Shown in pieces: positions 1 to 12,091 of a stretch of 64,000 nt of DNA. The stretch is from Epiperipatus broadwayi. Taxonomy: Eukaryota; Onychophora; Udeonychophora; Euonychophora; Peripatidae. The position numbers and the translations under genes were made by a program. The stretch is from NCBI GenBank assembly GCA_028023455.1, contig JAQFVV010000042.1:7089922-7153921 (forward strand), given 5' to 3'. The notes under the pieces were generated by a model, which did no database searches, was not told where the DNA came from, and saw only the letters and a program-made list of their open reading frames with translations. Positions within the stretch are counted from its first letter, which is position 1, and each line of letters opens with the position of its first letter.

Positions 1-541
1 AACTGTTATTAAAATAGGCAAAACTCTCCACACTCTAGCTTGCAATGAGTGGCACTACTGTATGGAGAGTTTTGCCTATTTTAATAACAGTTATGAGAAA
101 GCATAAGAAACGGTGATCGTGTGATGTTTAGTGGTTTAATACCAATCCTGCCTAAGAGGATAGTGGTGGCTATGGTTATTAAAGAACCAAGGACACCAAA
201 ATGTATGGTTACTGAACTGAGTTCAGACTTATATGACTATATAAGCTAGTGAGCTTGGATTGAAAATATTATTAAATGTTTTCAATTTTATTCTCTAGTT
301 TTGTAGTTAAGTAGAGATAAAAGGTGGCTTCTGGAGGGTTGCATTAGATCTTAAGATCTAGGTGCAGTGCTCTCAGATCCAAGGCTCCTCACTGATGAAG
401 GTCACAAGCCAGAAACTAGTCTGGGGATACTGAATAAATAGGCACTAGATAGGGATTTTATGCACAAGCCTTCTGGCATCCATTGATTACCCTGGCTTGC
501 ACTGAGTGGCACTACTGTATGGAGAGTTTTGTCTGTTTTAA
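1..541 (+). repeat. Family A hammerhead repeat, left part cut by window edge
   Basis: One family A unit in plus orientation. Bases 1-30 and 63-92 are perfect inverted repeats (AACTGTTATTAAAATAGGCA...), so the left end is a foldback. The body continues to the hammerhead at 377-435 and ends after GGAGAGTTTTGTCTGTTTTAA near 541. The target-site duplication cannot be tested because the left boundary is outside the window. Confidence 0.85.
377..435 (+). ncRNA. Hammerhead ribozyme motif, family A
   Basis: The core CUGAUGA is at 392-398 and GAAA at 412-415. Stem II is GGU/GCC with loop CACAA. Stem III is the two-pair AC-UA-GU, followed by C421 at the expected cleavage site. The inner stem I pairs 386-391 with 422-427 (six pairs, one G-U). 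The outer stem I is partly decayed (377-382 with 430-435). The base of stem II is an A-A mismatch, where G-C is usual, so activity may be low. Confidence 0.75.
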
Positions 542-609
542 TATCATATATACATATATATCCACACATTTGTTATTTATAACATTATGCATATTTCAAT
601 TCCTCCCCT

Positions 610-1120
610 CACTTTAGAAAATTAACTTTTAGTTCACAAGAAATCTTGCAGTCTTTGAGGCTTCCACAGCAATTGGGTGGGCCTTATTAGAGATAGATAT
701 TTTTCCTCCTGTTGTTCAGTAGTTTTCTCTTCTTCCAGCAAAGGCTAATTTGCAGGAGATAAATCTATTTCTGGAAAAATCTCCAATTCATTTAAGGAAT
801 CATTTTTCTCAAATAAATGTTTACCATTAATTAAACTTAAGTCTGGCAACTCTTGTATTCTATTGAATTAGTACCAACACTTGGTTCTTCTAACAACTCC
901 AGATAGAACAAATGATTTAATATATCTTTTCACTCTTTTACTATTTATAAGTGCTGTACTGCTTTTTCTTCAGGCTGTTAGATTTTGGATGATAACGTAG
1001 TGTTAATGTATTGTGAATTTCCTTAGTTGTCTAAAAATCTTTAAACAAATCTAACATAAAAACAGTGTTTTCCTGAAGGTTTGTGATGATGGTGTTTTAG
1101 TTGTATTTTTATATTGGACT
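610..1120 (-). pseudogene. Ty3/Gypsy integrase C-terminal debris
   Basis: Read on the minus strand, broken frames contain a YHPKSN stretch like the integrase YHPQSNG motif. Further along is a proline-rich tail with RPTQ...KPQRLQDF, like the end of Gypsy pol polyproteins. Stops and frameshifts are frequent. It could belong to another integrase-bearing element. Confidence 0.45.
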
Positions 1121-2869
1121 ATTTCCATCATCTAATATGTGTGTTTAATGTCTTTAGAAAATTTTAATTTTATTTAAATATTCCAAATATACTCAATTGT
1201 TAGTAATATCACAGCATATAGTACTACTATTTAGCACTCACTGATTATGCAAGCTTGCAATAGATGGCACTAGAGTATAATAAATAAAGTGAATTAAGGT
1301 TCTTAAATCTCATGTTGATAAATGTATAACAATTACAAAAAAACAACATAAAAATTATAATATTAAAATATTTAAAAATGTTAACTAATTTATTGAGACT
1401 ATAATTTAAGAAACATTAGAACTTTATATAGAAAAACACGAACTATATCTGATGAGAAATAATTGGAAGGATTAAACTATTTTCATAAATAATAATGCTA
1501 ATTAAAAATTTATTTCTTTATAAAAGTAAAACAATGAGGAAAGGAATAAAACACTTCCATACTATAGTAAAAATTTTATAAATATGTTTATATAGCTAGT
1601 CTGTGGAATAAAAACCAACAAATAAATACAAAAAATAAAAATCCTTTAAAATTAAACAAGATAATTTTTTAATTAAGAAAATCAATTAATGAAAAAATTA
1701 AACTGAAAAACAAAAAAATAATTTTGAACTAAATTTATTATACATGAAAAATTTTTATAACTAGTTTTTAATATTTATAAAAATTAATGTTTTTTTTTTT
1801 TAAATGTAATTTTTATTTAGTGATGTAAGATATTTTTATTATTTTGTTTGATATATTTTTTAAAAAATTATCGTATGCAATTTACTCCCCCCACCTAAAA
1901 ATATGAATTTATAATGAATATAAAACGTATTAAAAAAAAAAATCTTTCCTTAAAAAAGATATGATCAAAATGTAAAAATTAAATAAATGATTCAGAATAT
2001 AACAAATAATTGGACAATTAAAATTTTTTATCAATCATATATATTCTCTTCGAAAAGATATCAAATAAAATTTAACAGTAAGGAATTATAAACTCTTGAA
2101 TCACTATCTATACTAGACTGATGTTTAACAATATATTTATCAATTGTAATTGGCCTTTAGACTATTGAGAAACTGCATTTTTGAAAATCTAGAAGCTATT
2201 TTTAAATAAAATTAAAAACTGGACTTCTTTTTTAAAATAATTTTCACTATTGTAAATTTTTTGTTTTCTTTTTTTGTTTAAATAATGGTCTCTGAAATTA
2301 TATCTGGAAGAAATATTACAAGTTTAAATAAATATGCATACTGAATTTATAGATGTTAATTATCTTCAGTTTTAAAATTAATAGAAGATACATTAGACAT
2401 TTTGTAGAATATCCAGAGTTTAATTATGTGTTTTAATTTTTATTTGGTTCTGCTCTAATAACAAAAACAGATGTATTAAATTAGAAAAACTCTTACACTG
2501 TTTTTGTTTTTTTGATTAATCATATGATGCATAATGGTATGTTCCTTTATTTTTCTTTCCTCACAAAAAAATATTGGATTTTGTGTGGAAAAAAGATATG
2601 GCCCATTTCCATGTTGTGATTTAAAAAAAACACAGCTGCCGCTAATTATTAAAATATATGTATTTTAATAAGTTATGAAATTAATTTACAGAAAGGAAAT
2701 AAATAAATAGATAAAATAAGATTAAGTGAATTGCTTTAACATAAAATATTTAAATAAAACATATTGTGTACAGTAATTATCATCAGAAGGAAAAATAAAT
2801 ATCAGATAACAGAGGAAATTTAATTAGTATGAGAAAATACTAATTAAATTTACAGAGGAAAGATTAAAC

Positions 2870-3120
2870 TGATAATACACCCATCGCCGGATTTTCCCCA
2901 ATGAGCTTAATTATTCCAGAAAACTATGGAAAAAAGCAATGTGTTCTTTTTTGTCATCTTCGAGGCAACTGTGTCGCAAGAGTGAAAGAACCCAGTGAGA
3001 GATATCTTATTCCCAGGATTTCAGCACCTGAAGGTCAATAAGCTGACTAGGGTCAAAACAGATCACCTCAAATCTTATTATTTTAAATGACTTAAGGACA
3101 GCCAGACTTAAAGGATGGTG
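2870..3120 (+). repeat. Dispersed repeat D, copy 1
   Basis: It shares a block with 5560-5830: ATTCCCAGGAT, then CTAGGG, then AAACAGATCACC and TTATTATTTT at similar spacing. It may be a SINE or the end of a longer element. No internal promoter boxes are clear. Confidence 0.5.
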
Positions 3121-3770
3121 ATGAATATAAAAAATAAATGTATTGCCTTTAGTATGTTATTAATAGTAAATAGACTTAGTAAGGATACGATTTATTCGAA
3201 ATTCGCTGCGATCATGATATATAAATTAGAATAGCGTTTTATTCATGTAGCTAGATTATATATAATATACTATATATATTAAATTCTAAAATTGAATCTG
3301 AGTCACTGTGTTCTTTGTATCGTCAAAAAATAATATTCTGTAATAAATTTGTTATTCTTATTCTGGGAGATTAATGAGCTAAGACATAGCAATTAGTATG
3401 TAGAAAAATATGCAGCAATTCATAAATGAGTTTTACCAAAGACATTTTTGTATAAACTTATTTAAAGTTATCAGATCTAATAGTGCATTAAGCACTTGAT
3501 TATCATGCAGGATAGTTGCTTGCTATTCCCTTAACACTTTATTTTAATATCTCAATATTCTGTTAGACAATAAATATTACCAAGCCTTTTATATCATCAT
3601 TATATTTTATTTCTGTACACAATATTTAATAATAGCATGAACACACTTATAAATGCCAAAACTCCCAAAGACATAATTGAATATAGAATACAGTTTGTGT
3701 TGTTAAATGTATTTCTAAATACCAGTATATATTTTATTAGTAAAACATTTATTAAAAACAAATAACTTAC

Positions 3771-3984
3771 GGTCAACTCGAAGTTTTGCTTGAAGAAGTA
3801 TAATATTGTTTTTCTTTAAACTTTCTACATTTTCTAATTCAGTTTCTCTTTCATTGGAGAGACGCACAAGATCCACTTGCTGCCGTAACCAAATTTTTTG
3901 AATTTCAGAGCACTGATTTATTTTGTTATCAATTAATTTGAGAAGGTTTGAAATTTCCAAATCTAAGCTACTAATTTCTTTTGA
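3771..3984 (-). CDS. CCDC40: CCDC40-like exon (last in window)
   Basis: This 214-bp exon enters in phase 0 after a poly-T/TTTAG acceptor and leaves in phase 1 at C|GTAAGT, a near-consensus donor. It begins SKEISSLDLEISNLLKLIDN and contains IWLRQQVDLVRL and then QAKLRVDRK. Vertebrate CCDC40 has LELEIKRLSKLID, TWLRLQQEMV and EQKKLRVESK at the same intervals. About 300 C-terminal residues of the usual protein are missing. I found no further matching exon between 1 and 3770, so the 3' end lies beyond the left edge. Confidence 0.92.
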
Positions 3985-4639
3985 CTAAAAAAAAAAAAAA
4001 AAAAAAAGTTATTGATGATAATATTAATAATAAATCCAGACCATAAATATACAATTTATCAAGAAATCAAGTAATAGTTATAAAAATAAATTGTAAAATT
4101 AAAATAATAAATTTTTAGATGAATCAAACAACCAAAGAAAAACTCAAAAATTCAATATATAACTATCACCACAATTACTTGCAGTTTACAAAAGACAATT
4201 ATTATTCATATATTTTAATTAAAAGAAAACTATAAATAAAATTTGATTATTTTTATTCGCTATACTTGACAATTGCACATAAATCAATAATCAAAAATAT
4301 ATAAATATAAATAATCTTACTTAAAGAAGATATTAATTTTTAATTAAATATTTTTGTGATAACAAAACTAACTCCAATTTTAAAATGTTATTCATAGTTT
4401 TTCCCCTATATGTTAGCCAAAACAATACTATTACTTTTTTGTAAAAAAAATTGGAACAAAAAATAAAAAGTATATATATTTTTTAAATTTGTTCTTTTTG
4501 TTGGCTTTTCAGATGTGAAATTTGGTATTTATGAAAAAAACTAGAATAGTAATCATATCATGTTCTGTTTAATTCCTTGAATATCATTTTTCTCATTAAC
4601 AATCGATCCACTGCAAGATACTTCAATATTTATAATTCC

Positions 4640-4985
4640 TAATCTTTTTCTTTACATTACTTCAATAAATGGTTTTTTTTCATTCATCCATTTTTGTGCT
4701 GTGTGTGTGTATTTTTTAGATTCTTAATATCTTAAAATATCATCTATTATCATTTCTATAAGAAATATATTCACTCCTAATCTATTTCAGGCAGTTATTT
4801 CTAAAAAATGCAGTGATATGTGTTTATGCTTTCACCTATATATTTAAATTTTCATTCCTACTTGTTAATCTTAACATACATTTTTCTCTCTCCATTTATC
4901 TGTGTAATTTATAATTTATGTATCCTTCTATTATTAGGTTTCCAGATCTGAGATTCAAAAGTAAGCACTGGTAAAACCTTTTTTG
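4640..4985 (-). repeat. Degraded LINE tail (RTE-like)
   Basis: Minus-strand frames give VLTFESQIWKPNNRR, resembling the VLTYGSETWTL-type stretch after the RT domain of RTE/BovB LINEs. It is full of stops and abuts the hairpin MITE. Confidence 0.4.
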
Positions 4986-5092
4986 GTAATCATCTGAAAT
5001 CCGGGCATGGCCACCTGATGGCGTTGTTTATGTGTCAAAACACATAAAAATGCCATTTCTGCGGCCGGCCTTACGGATTTCAGATGATTACC
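4985..5092. mobile_element. 108-bp hairpin MITE
   Basis: The terminal inverted repeats are GGTAATCATCTGAAATCCG (4985-5003) and its complement (5074-5092), both 19 bp and perfect. A second imperfect hairpin sits inside, with loop CAAA between ATGTGT and ACACAT, so nearly the whole element can fold into one structure. It is GC-richer than its surroundings. Only one copy is present and no target duplication is clear. Confidence 0.75.
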
Positions 5093-5559
5093 CACTTTTT
5101 TTTTTTTTAAATCTTTTTTAGATATATTTCCTTTTAATATTATTTGTAATAAAAGTAGCTCTATGGAAAATATTCAGTTTTGATAAAATTTATTAAAATA
5201 AATTTAGCATGTATATAATCAAGTAAATTCCTATATGAAAAAATATCTTTAATTAAACTGATTCTAGAATAAATTTAGATTATATAGAAAATAAATTCCT
5301 ATAGATAGAATTATCTTTAATTAAACTGATTTTAAAAATAAATTTAGTTTATAAAAGAAACAAATTCCTAGAGATAAAAAAAGAAAAAAAAAATTAATTA
5401 AAATTTATTGGGAAATAAATTCAGTCTGTAAAAGTTGAAGTGATTTTCTTATAGACTAAAACATCTAATGAATCGACTGTGTTAACTGAAGTAAAGGAAA
5501 ACTTGATAAAAATTTAATTAGTTCAGGAAGCAACTAATTAAAATTAACAAATTAAAAAT

Positions 5560-5830
5560 ACCCCCCACCTGGATTTGCAGTAAAAGTAGTTACTCGAGAA
5601 AAAGAAAAGTAAAAGAAGAGAAAATAAAATACAAAAAAAAGTAGATATAAACAGTAGAGAGAAATGAATAGTAGAATTTTTCTTTTCTACTGACCTTCAC
5701 TTCTCATTGCACTCCTGAAGCAATGGAAGATCATTGGTAAATGTCATTCCCAGGATCTTAGCTCTTGTAGGTAAACAAACCAACTAGGGACTAAACAGAT
5801 CACCATGATATTATTATTTTGTGAATCCAT
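5560..5830 (+). repeat. Dispersed repeat D, copy 2
   Basis: Partner of 2870-3120. The shared end block is ATTCCCAGGATCTTAG through CAGATCACCATG. The two are diverged, with unrelated flanks. Confidence 0.5.
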
Positions 5831-6224
5831 ACAAGGGCTTATCCAGGATTTAAAAGCAAGATTTTAGTAGAGGTAAAGTACACCTTTTAAAATTGTTGAA
5901 CATTATAGAACTGCATAACTAAAGGACTTGTCTTAAGTAGCTGGTGAACATAATGTAAATATTACAAAGATCCTCTATGTATAAGGCATATGTATGTTTA
6001 CGTTAATGTAGTTTATATTTTTTTGTGTGTATTAATTACTGTGTTGTACAATATTCATCATCATCAATCATTATTGTCTTAAATCTAATTTGTCCAATGC
6101 AGCTGTGTGCTTTTTTTTTTGTTAGCTCTAACTATTTGCTAGTCATCCAGCAAATAGAACCAGAACATAACTAATCATTGGCGCAGTTATAGAGTTCAGC
6201 CCTTGAGATGTCAGTAATGTGGTA

Positions 6225-7270
6225 AAATGTAAATAGAGAATTTTTTCACATTAAATGAAATTGAAGGTAATAAGTGAAAAGTAGCTGTACTATTATATTT
6301 CACTGGCAAAAAAGTAATCAAGAATATAACATAATCTTTGTCAACTCCATAGCCTTCATATCTAAATTCCCTTATCTTTTCCCAAACCCAGCATAAAAAC
6401 CAATAACCCACTTTCTGTATAATCACTTTGTTCATATTTATTCTTCCATAACTTCATTATTTGTACCCTTTCTGCTTCCAAGCATTTACATTGAGTTAAC
6501 AGATGTCTATTTTCTATGCCTTCTTTACACAACTTGCAGACTAAATCACCCATATTTTTCCATTTACGTGTATATTCCCTTGTTGTTAAAGATCCCGTTC
6601 GAGCCTTAAACAATAAACTACTTTCCTTACTATTACCATAAATTAACTCGCATGCTATGTTCCATTTACTTCTATATATATTTAAACTCTTTTTACTCGC
6701 ATATTTCTATATATATTTAAACTCTTTTTACTCGCCATATTAGTTCTCCATCTCTCCAACTCCCCTATTCTTTATTAATGCATCTATTCTTCCATCCCAT
6801 TCCTTACCACTATAACACTCAACAATCCTTCTAATATGATCATCCCACCTTTTGTACAAATATACTGATATATATTCTTTATCTAAATCTTCTGCATACC
6901 ACATTACCTTCCTCACCCATCTTGTTGCCTGCCCTTTACTCATAACCCAATTAAATACTATTTTGGCTATTCTTTTATTATCTATAAACTGCAATCTACC
7001 GAACATTTTCATTTTGCTTTTCGCATCTCTCATATAAAAACTTGACCATCCCATTTCTCCTTGAATTGCCTCCTTTGCTGTCCACACATCTGCATCTAAT
7101 GCATGTCTTCCTACTTTCCGTTTTCTAAGTAATCTAATACCCGTTTACTAACACACAATGCATCATTGCCATATGTTAACCCTGCTACTGCAACTCCCTT
7201 CCATACAATTCTAGCTACATCATATTTATTAATCCCTTTGCTTCATTTATTAATTTTCTCTCTCATTAAT
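6225..7270 (-). pseudogene. Non-LTR retrotransposon RT C-terminal fragment
   Basis: Two minus-strand open pieces (6362-6613 and 6740-7087) hold the region after the RT catalytic core: KSKMKMFGRLQF, VYLYKRWDD and a zinc-binding LVCKLCKEGIE...HLL motif. The same protein occurs at 54462-55776, more complete. A 35-bp tandem duplication at 6670-6740 breaks the frame. The clade is uncertain. The left end near 6190 and right end near 7270 are estimates. Confidence 0.75.
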
Positions 7271-7285
7271 CCAAGCAATTTTTCT

Positions 7286-7345
7286 GTGTTTTGGCATGGC
7301 AACAACTCTAATGTGTTTTGGCATGGCAACAACTCTATCAAGTGG
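7286..7345 (+). repeat. Tandem duplication, about 31-bp unit
   Basis: GTGTTTTGGCATGGCAACAA is repeated twice in direct orientation next to a GC-rich GGCCGGCC tract, just inside the truncated end of the LINE fragment. Confidence 0.7.
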
Positions 7346-7721
7346 CCGGCCCTGGCCAGTAGAACAGTACCTATTTATTATATAATAGCATGAATAAAAG
7401 CCAAAATTAATACCACAATAAAATAATTAAAGTGAGAGCTAAATCCAGGATGACTTAAAAATTTTTTATTGCAGAACATTATAAATTTACTTTCTGCGAA
7501 TTGTTTTGTTGTAAACTCTTCCATAATTTAATAATGAAAATTTACTTTTAATAAAAATAATTACTAAAATCAAAACAATTATTAATGGCATTCCATAACT
7601 TTTGGGTCAAAATGGATAATGATTAAATGGTTTAATTTAATTTATTTTTGTTGAATATATGAAAATAATATTTAAAAAAAAAGTTTTCTATAATATTTTT
7701 TTTAACAACAAAAAAGTTTAC

Positions 7722-7967
7722 CCCAGTTCCTTTGAGTAATTTTTCATATCGCTTATTTGCACCATTAATTTGGCCTTGTTTTTTCTCTATAAGCAAATGC
7801 CCCTTTTTTATTGCAGCCTGTCGGCGTGCAACTGTATTCTCTCTAATTTTGATATCCTCAGATGCTTGGTCAAAAATCTGTTTAAGGTGTAGATTCGTTG
7901 CTGCTGTTTTAGCACATTCAAGCACACTTTTAGACATTTCATTCTCCATATTAACCATTACTTGCTC
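7722..7967 (-). CDS. CCDC40: CCDC40-like exon with the IE+KQG-IN motif
   Basis: This 246-bp (82-codon), phase 0-0 exon lies between acceptor TATTTTATTTTAG and donor GGG|GTAAAC. It starts EQVMVNMENEMSK. Near residue 60 it has LLIEKKQGQINGANKRYEKL, matching the conserved [20 protein letters not shown] of vertebrate CCDC40. That match is among the strongest in the gene. The upstream intron (about 10 kb) holds a Gypsy element and LINE debris. Confidence 0.93.
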
Positions 7968-8624
7968 CTAAAATAAAATAAAAAATGAAACAGAAAATAC
8001 TAATAAAAATAAAATAAATAAAATATATACAAATACCAATATAAAATTTATAATACTAATATGACAAAAATAACATATGCAATTTAATTTTGTTTGTTTA
8101 AAAGTTTGTAAAGTAGTAGCATAAATTATTTCTATATACATGTTTCACTTCCAACATAAAATCACACTCCTAATACGAATGTATTATTTATCTATTATTA
8201 GACAATCCAAAATGGTTCTTAATATCATGCATTAAATAAAAAAACATCTTGCAAATTCATTTGGATATTTATTAAAAAGTCATAGTTAAATTTATGATGA
8301 TGCATTAAAAAAAATTATTATCTATGATGACTTAAAAATGTCCAAGTTTTTAAATGCCAGAAGCTATTATTACTGTGTATTATAAATTCTGATTTACATT
8401 TCATGGAAAATTCTTCATAAATGAAATAAAAAAATATTGTGGTTTGTTGCTCAGAATATTTTTGTGATGTTTGAGCACCAAAGTGACTAGGTGAATACAA
8501 GAGTTTCAATCAGTTGATTAAATGAAGATTCCAGGTAATATAATTAGGTATATTAGGTATCAATTCAGAAAATGTATGCATATAATCTGGATACTGCTCA
8601 TAATTGACAACATTAAATTAATGT

Positions 8625-8913
8625 GGTCATAATATTTAAAAAAGATGATAAAGAAGATCAGCCTTTTATCAGTTTTAAACAAAATTTTTACGAAGATAAT
8701 TACAACTCGTCTACAGAGAACATTGGATTTCCACCAACCAAGAGAACAAACTGGATTTAAAAGTGGATTTAGTACAGTAGATCATATCCAGATATTGAGA
8801 GAAATTATACAAAAAACAAATGAATATGAGTTGCCGTTATGCTTTGGATTTGTAGATTATGAAAAGGCATTTGATTCTATAAACATTTCTTCAGTGATTA
8901 AATCATTGGATCA
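8625..8913 (+). pseudogene. RTE-type LINE reverse transcriptase fragment
   Basis: The open frame from 8645 encodes LLSVLNKIFTKIITTRLQ, QPREQTGFKSGFSTVDHI and FGFVDYEKAFDSI, which are RT motifs 1 to A of RTE-clade LINEs. The DYEKAFD aspartate is present. The frame ends abruptly where Gypsy LTR sequence begins at 8914, so the reading frame's last nine residues are chimeric. The same family is on the minus strand at 35478-35747. Confidence 0.85.
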
Positions 8914-9060
8914 TCCTTCGTTATTGGCCTGTACTAATCATTAGCTATGTGTTTAGCTATACATCAGCCTATTGGTCAGCAGCAAACAATATGCTCAATC
9001 CGATCAGATAAAGAAGGAATCTGGAATAGTCCACTTCTGAGGAAAAGGAGAACTATAACA
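8914..9060 (-). repeat. Truncated 3' LTR of the Gypsy element
   Basis: It starts TGTTATAG on the minus strand directly after the polypurine tract and matches the first about 147 bp of the 12092-12702 LTR. It is cut off where the RTE fragment begins. Confidence 0.85.
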
Positions 9061-9335
9061 TCCCTCCCCCTGGCTAAAAATTAGCCCTAGAGAACATAGT
9101 CATGCAGGTGTGCTGGAGGACAACTAATCTGCTTCGGTGATTCTTCTGGTTTACAGCCATCTTCAGTTTGTTGGTCCTCCTTTCTTGCAATCCTTGTCCC
9201 TGGAGATTCATTCATTGTGGCTGCGTCTGTATAATTCAGTTTAAGTTGACTCTGATGGTGATGATATTGACATCCATCTACTGTTTTGACTATTACAATG
9301 TGAAGTTCTTTCTGTTGTATTATGACCACTGGGAT

Positions 9336-9993
9336 TCATTTATTGGATCCACTATACATCCTGCATAACCCATTAGTTCCTATTTGTAATTTGATATTGT
9401 CTTTTTCTAATTTTCCATCATTTGGATCAACTTTCAGATCTGGTAAGTTAGTTCGGAAAGTTGTATTAAAAAGCAGTTCAACTGGAGTTTTCCCAGTTGC
9501 TGTACTTGGTGTGGAGAACTGTGATAACAAAATACTAGCAGTACAGATGTTCCAGCTTCCTGTATCCATCTTTGTGAGTAATTTTTTTAGTCTCTTGAAC
9601 CAATCTCTCAGCTTAGCCATTGCGTTCAGGGTGAAATGGTGGACTGAAAATCAGCTTGATGCCATTATTGTCACAAAAGTTTTTAAATGCCACTGCAGTA
9701 AATGCTGTGCCATTATCAGAGACTAAAGTTTTAGTAAGGTCATGCCTTCTAAGAGTTTCTATTGTTGCAGTGGTCTGGAGTGATGCAACTTCCACTAACT
9801 CCAGCCACTTAGAATATGAATCAACTACTATTAATAGTAGTTTGCCTTTCCTGAGGCCAGCATGATCTACATGGAGTCTAGACCAGGGGACTTCAGTTTT
9901 AGGCCGGTGAACTGTTTTGTCTTTTGCTGGCATGTTCCGATTCATTTTGCGGTGGACTTTAGACTTAATATACTCAAAAACTTCTGTAATCAT
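9336..9993 (-). pseudogene. Gypsy integrase, frameshifted
   Basis: Two overlapping minus-strand frames (9613-9993 and 9336-9620) carry the integrase core: first aspartate in LHVDHAG, second in VSDNGTAF, and the PFHPERNG stretch. A frameshift at about 9615-9620 separates these from the part with the third catalytic residue and the C-terminal domain. The C-terminal part (down to 9087) matches the remnant inside the LTR pair at 28182-29833, showing that the two families are related. Confidence 0.85.
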
Positions 9994-10865
9994 TTTTAAA
10001 TTTATTTACCATGTTGAGACTTGGTTGACCTTTGTCACTGCAAACCCTAAATGACTGAACCAGTCATGGCCCAATAAATTATTATAACCAGGGCCACTGC
10101 CAGTGGTAGATATATAATTTTATTAGTCCCCATCACTTTGATTCTTAACTAACCCAAGAATTTATTTTCTTGCCCTGATAGTCTGTGATAGCCTTGCTGT
10201 TAAGATGCAGCTTATACTTGTTATTTTTATTAATGATAGACCAGGTCTTTTTTGACTCAATGGACACTGACAATACTGTATCCAGCTCCATTGTGATGGC
10301 ATATCATTAATGAAGATCCTGTGTTTAAATACCAATTCACCGCTCTTGATATTGTTCATAGCGGCAACTTGTTTTTTTTTTGTCAAGATTGCCTTTGGTG
10401 TGTTTCAGAATGGGTTTTTCCATTCTTGTATCGGTTACTTATCTTTTCATCTTTAGACAAGCAGTTCTTATATGCTCAATTTGCTTGCAAAATGAACACA
10501 TAGTATAGCTGTGTGGACAATCTGTCTGTGTATCAGTTCATTACACTTACAACAATGCTTGTCACTCATTGTTGTTGTTGAGCTATCTGACTGCTTGACC
10601 GATTCAATCTTCTATTCAATTTTTTACGGTAAAATTTATTTTTTTAATGGCCTCGCTTGACACCTTGTAGATTCTGCCAGCATGGCTTGAGCTATTGCCA
10701 TTTCAAAGTCTATATCCGGTATCATTAATAATTTGAGACCTTAAATTATGATCATTCATCCCACAAATAAAACAACCACGGAGTGTTTCATTTAAAAACT
10801 CTTTGAAATCGCACGGGGATGCCAATGCCTGGATTGGCATTGCGAACTCTCTAGCCTTTTCACCC

Positions 10866-11165
10866 TCAGACACAGAGATTGAAATAATACCTCTGCATTA
10901 TTATTAGTGGTTTTGGCAAGAAGTATTGTGTGAGAATCCCCAACGCCTTCTCAAAATTCAAGTCAGGTGGTGTTTCTGACCCAACTTGAGACTTTAGAAT
11001 ACTATACGTTGGAGATCCGATTATTGTCATCAGTGTGTCTAATTTTATTTCAGACTTTTTAATCTGATTAGCCAGCATATAAAAAATTAGTCGCTCTTTG
11101 TAGCTTGACCAGTTTTTGGGGCAGTCTGGGTCAAAAGCTTCCATGGAGCCAATTATATTAGCCAT
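10866..11165 (-). pseudogene. Gypsy gag N-terminal fragment
   Basis: A 99-codon frame from an ATG at 11165: MANIIGSMEAFDPDCPKNWS, with a WSSYKERLIFYMLANQI stretch typical of Gypsy gag capsid starts. The frame breaks before the zinc knuckle. In a working element it would form the capsid of a virus-like particle. Confidence 0.75.
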
Positions 11166-11489
11166 GCTTTATTTTTCTCTGGCACAGCATGAGAAAAATA
11201 TTTATTTCCTATTTACTTCAAGTTACTGCTCAATAATGTTATTTTGACAGAACTTTTACTCCACTAGGGTGAGCTTCTGTCTTTTTTTTGAATGATCAGT
11301 TTTGATTGGTTTATGAACCGCCAATTGCGTTTGTTGTCAATTTCATTAACTGTCTTGGGGAAAAACTTTTTTCTCAATATGCTGAATCTGTTTGTTATTT
11401 GGATTGCAGTGAGATATTTAATTATCCCTGTAAAAAAATATGACAACTGCCTATAATTGCATTCATGTATTTTATTTTTATTTTCTCAG

Positions 11490-12091
11490 CCACGGGGCAA
11501 ATATTATAAATCTAACTGCATCAAATCTAGCTGTGAGGCGGTCAATTACATATTTGAATCCTCTAGAGCTAAGATAGTGTGTACTGAGAGAAATAATGCC
11601 AAAAGGAAGCTTACTTCATCGCTAGTGACAGAAATGCTATAAATAGAAAAGACGCGTGCTTTGTGATTTCAAAAAATTTGGATGGTCTGAATTGTTTTAC
11701 ATAAATTTACATACGAGTTGAATAGATTTTAAGGCTATGAATATGGAGTAACAGGATCTGAAAGTGCTTAGCAATATTAAAATTTATAATTTTATAGTTT
11801 TGCCTTTATATATTGAAGCATATTGTATTAATCACAAATATTAACAAATGTCTACAACCCCATACATTTGCATATATTTTTTTTTTTTTTGTTATTATTC
11901 CGGCCAAGGGGAAAATATCACTTTGTCTGACTGCATCAAACTCTGTTGACTTGGGCAATATTTATGTGTGATTTAATAATCAGTGATTCATAAAGTTAAA
12001 CGAGTGTCTATACAAGTGGGCACTCATGTATTTACGCTCTTATTTTTTCCAGCCGTGGGGAAAAATTCTTTTGTCTGATTGCACCAATATC
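11490..12091 (-). repeat. Triplicated leader next to the primer-binding site
   Basis: Three diverged copies of one block (near 11490-11530, 11900-11945 and 12050-12092) each combine a GCCGTGGGGAAA-like piece with TTGTCTGACTGCACCAA-like sequence, the complement of the PBS. See findings. Confidence 0.6.

Larger units (their letters stand above)
3985..7721 (-). other. CCDC40-like intron, 3.7 kb
   Basis: It contains simple AT-rich sequence, a degraded LINE tail (4640-4985), a hairpin MITE (4985-5092), one copy of a dispersed repeat (5560-5830) and non-LTR RT debris (6225-7270). I see no RNA gene or exon in the rest. Confidence 0.7.

Noticed and set aside
1-3770. Next CCDC40-like exon
   Set aside because: I looked on the minus strand for the conserved WEKKIQLAKEM-type region and found none. 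The open pieces near 610-1120 read as Gypsy pol debris.
9168-9865. Plus-strand ORFs of 66-134 codons
   Set aside because: They are antisense to the Gypsy integrase and C-terminal region.
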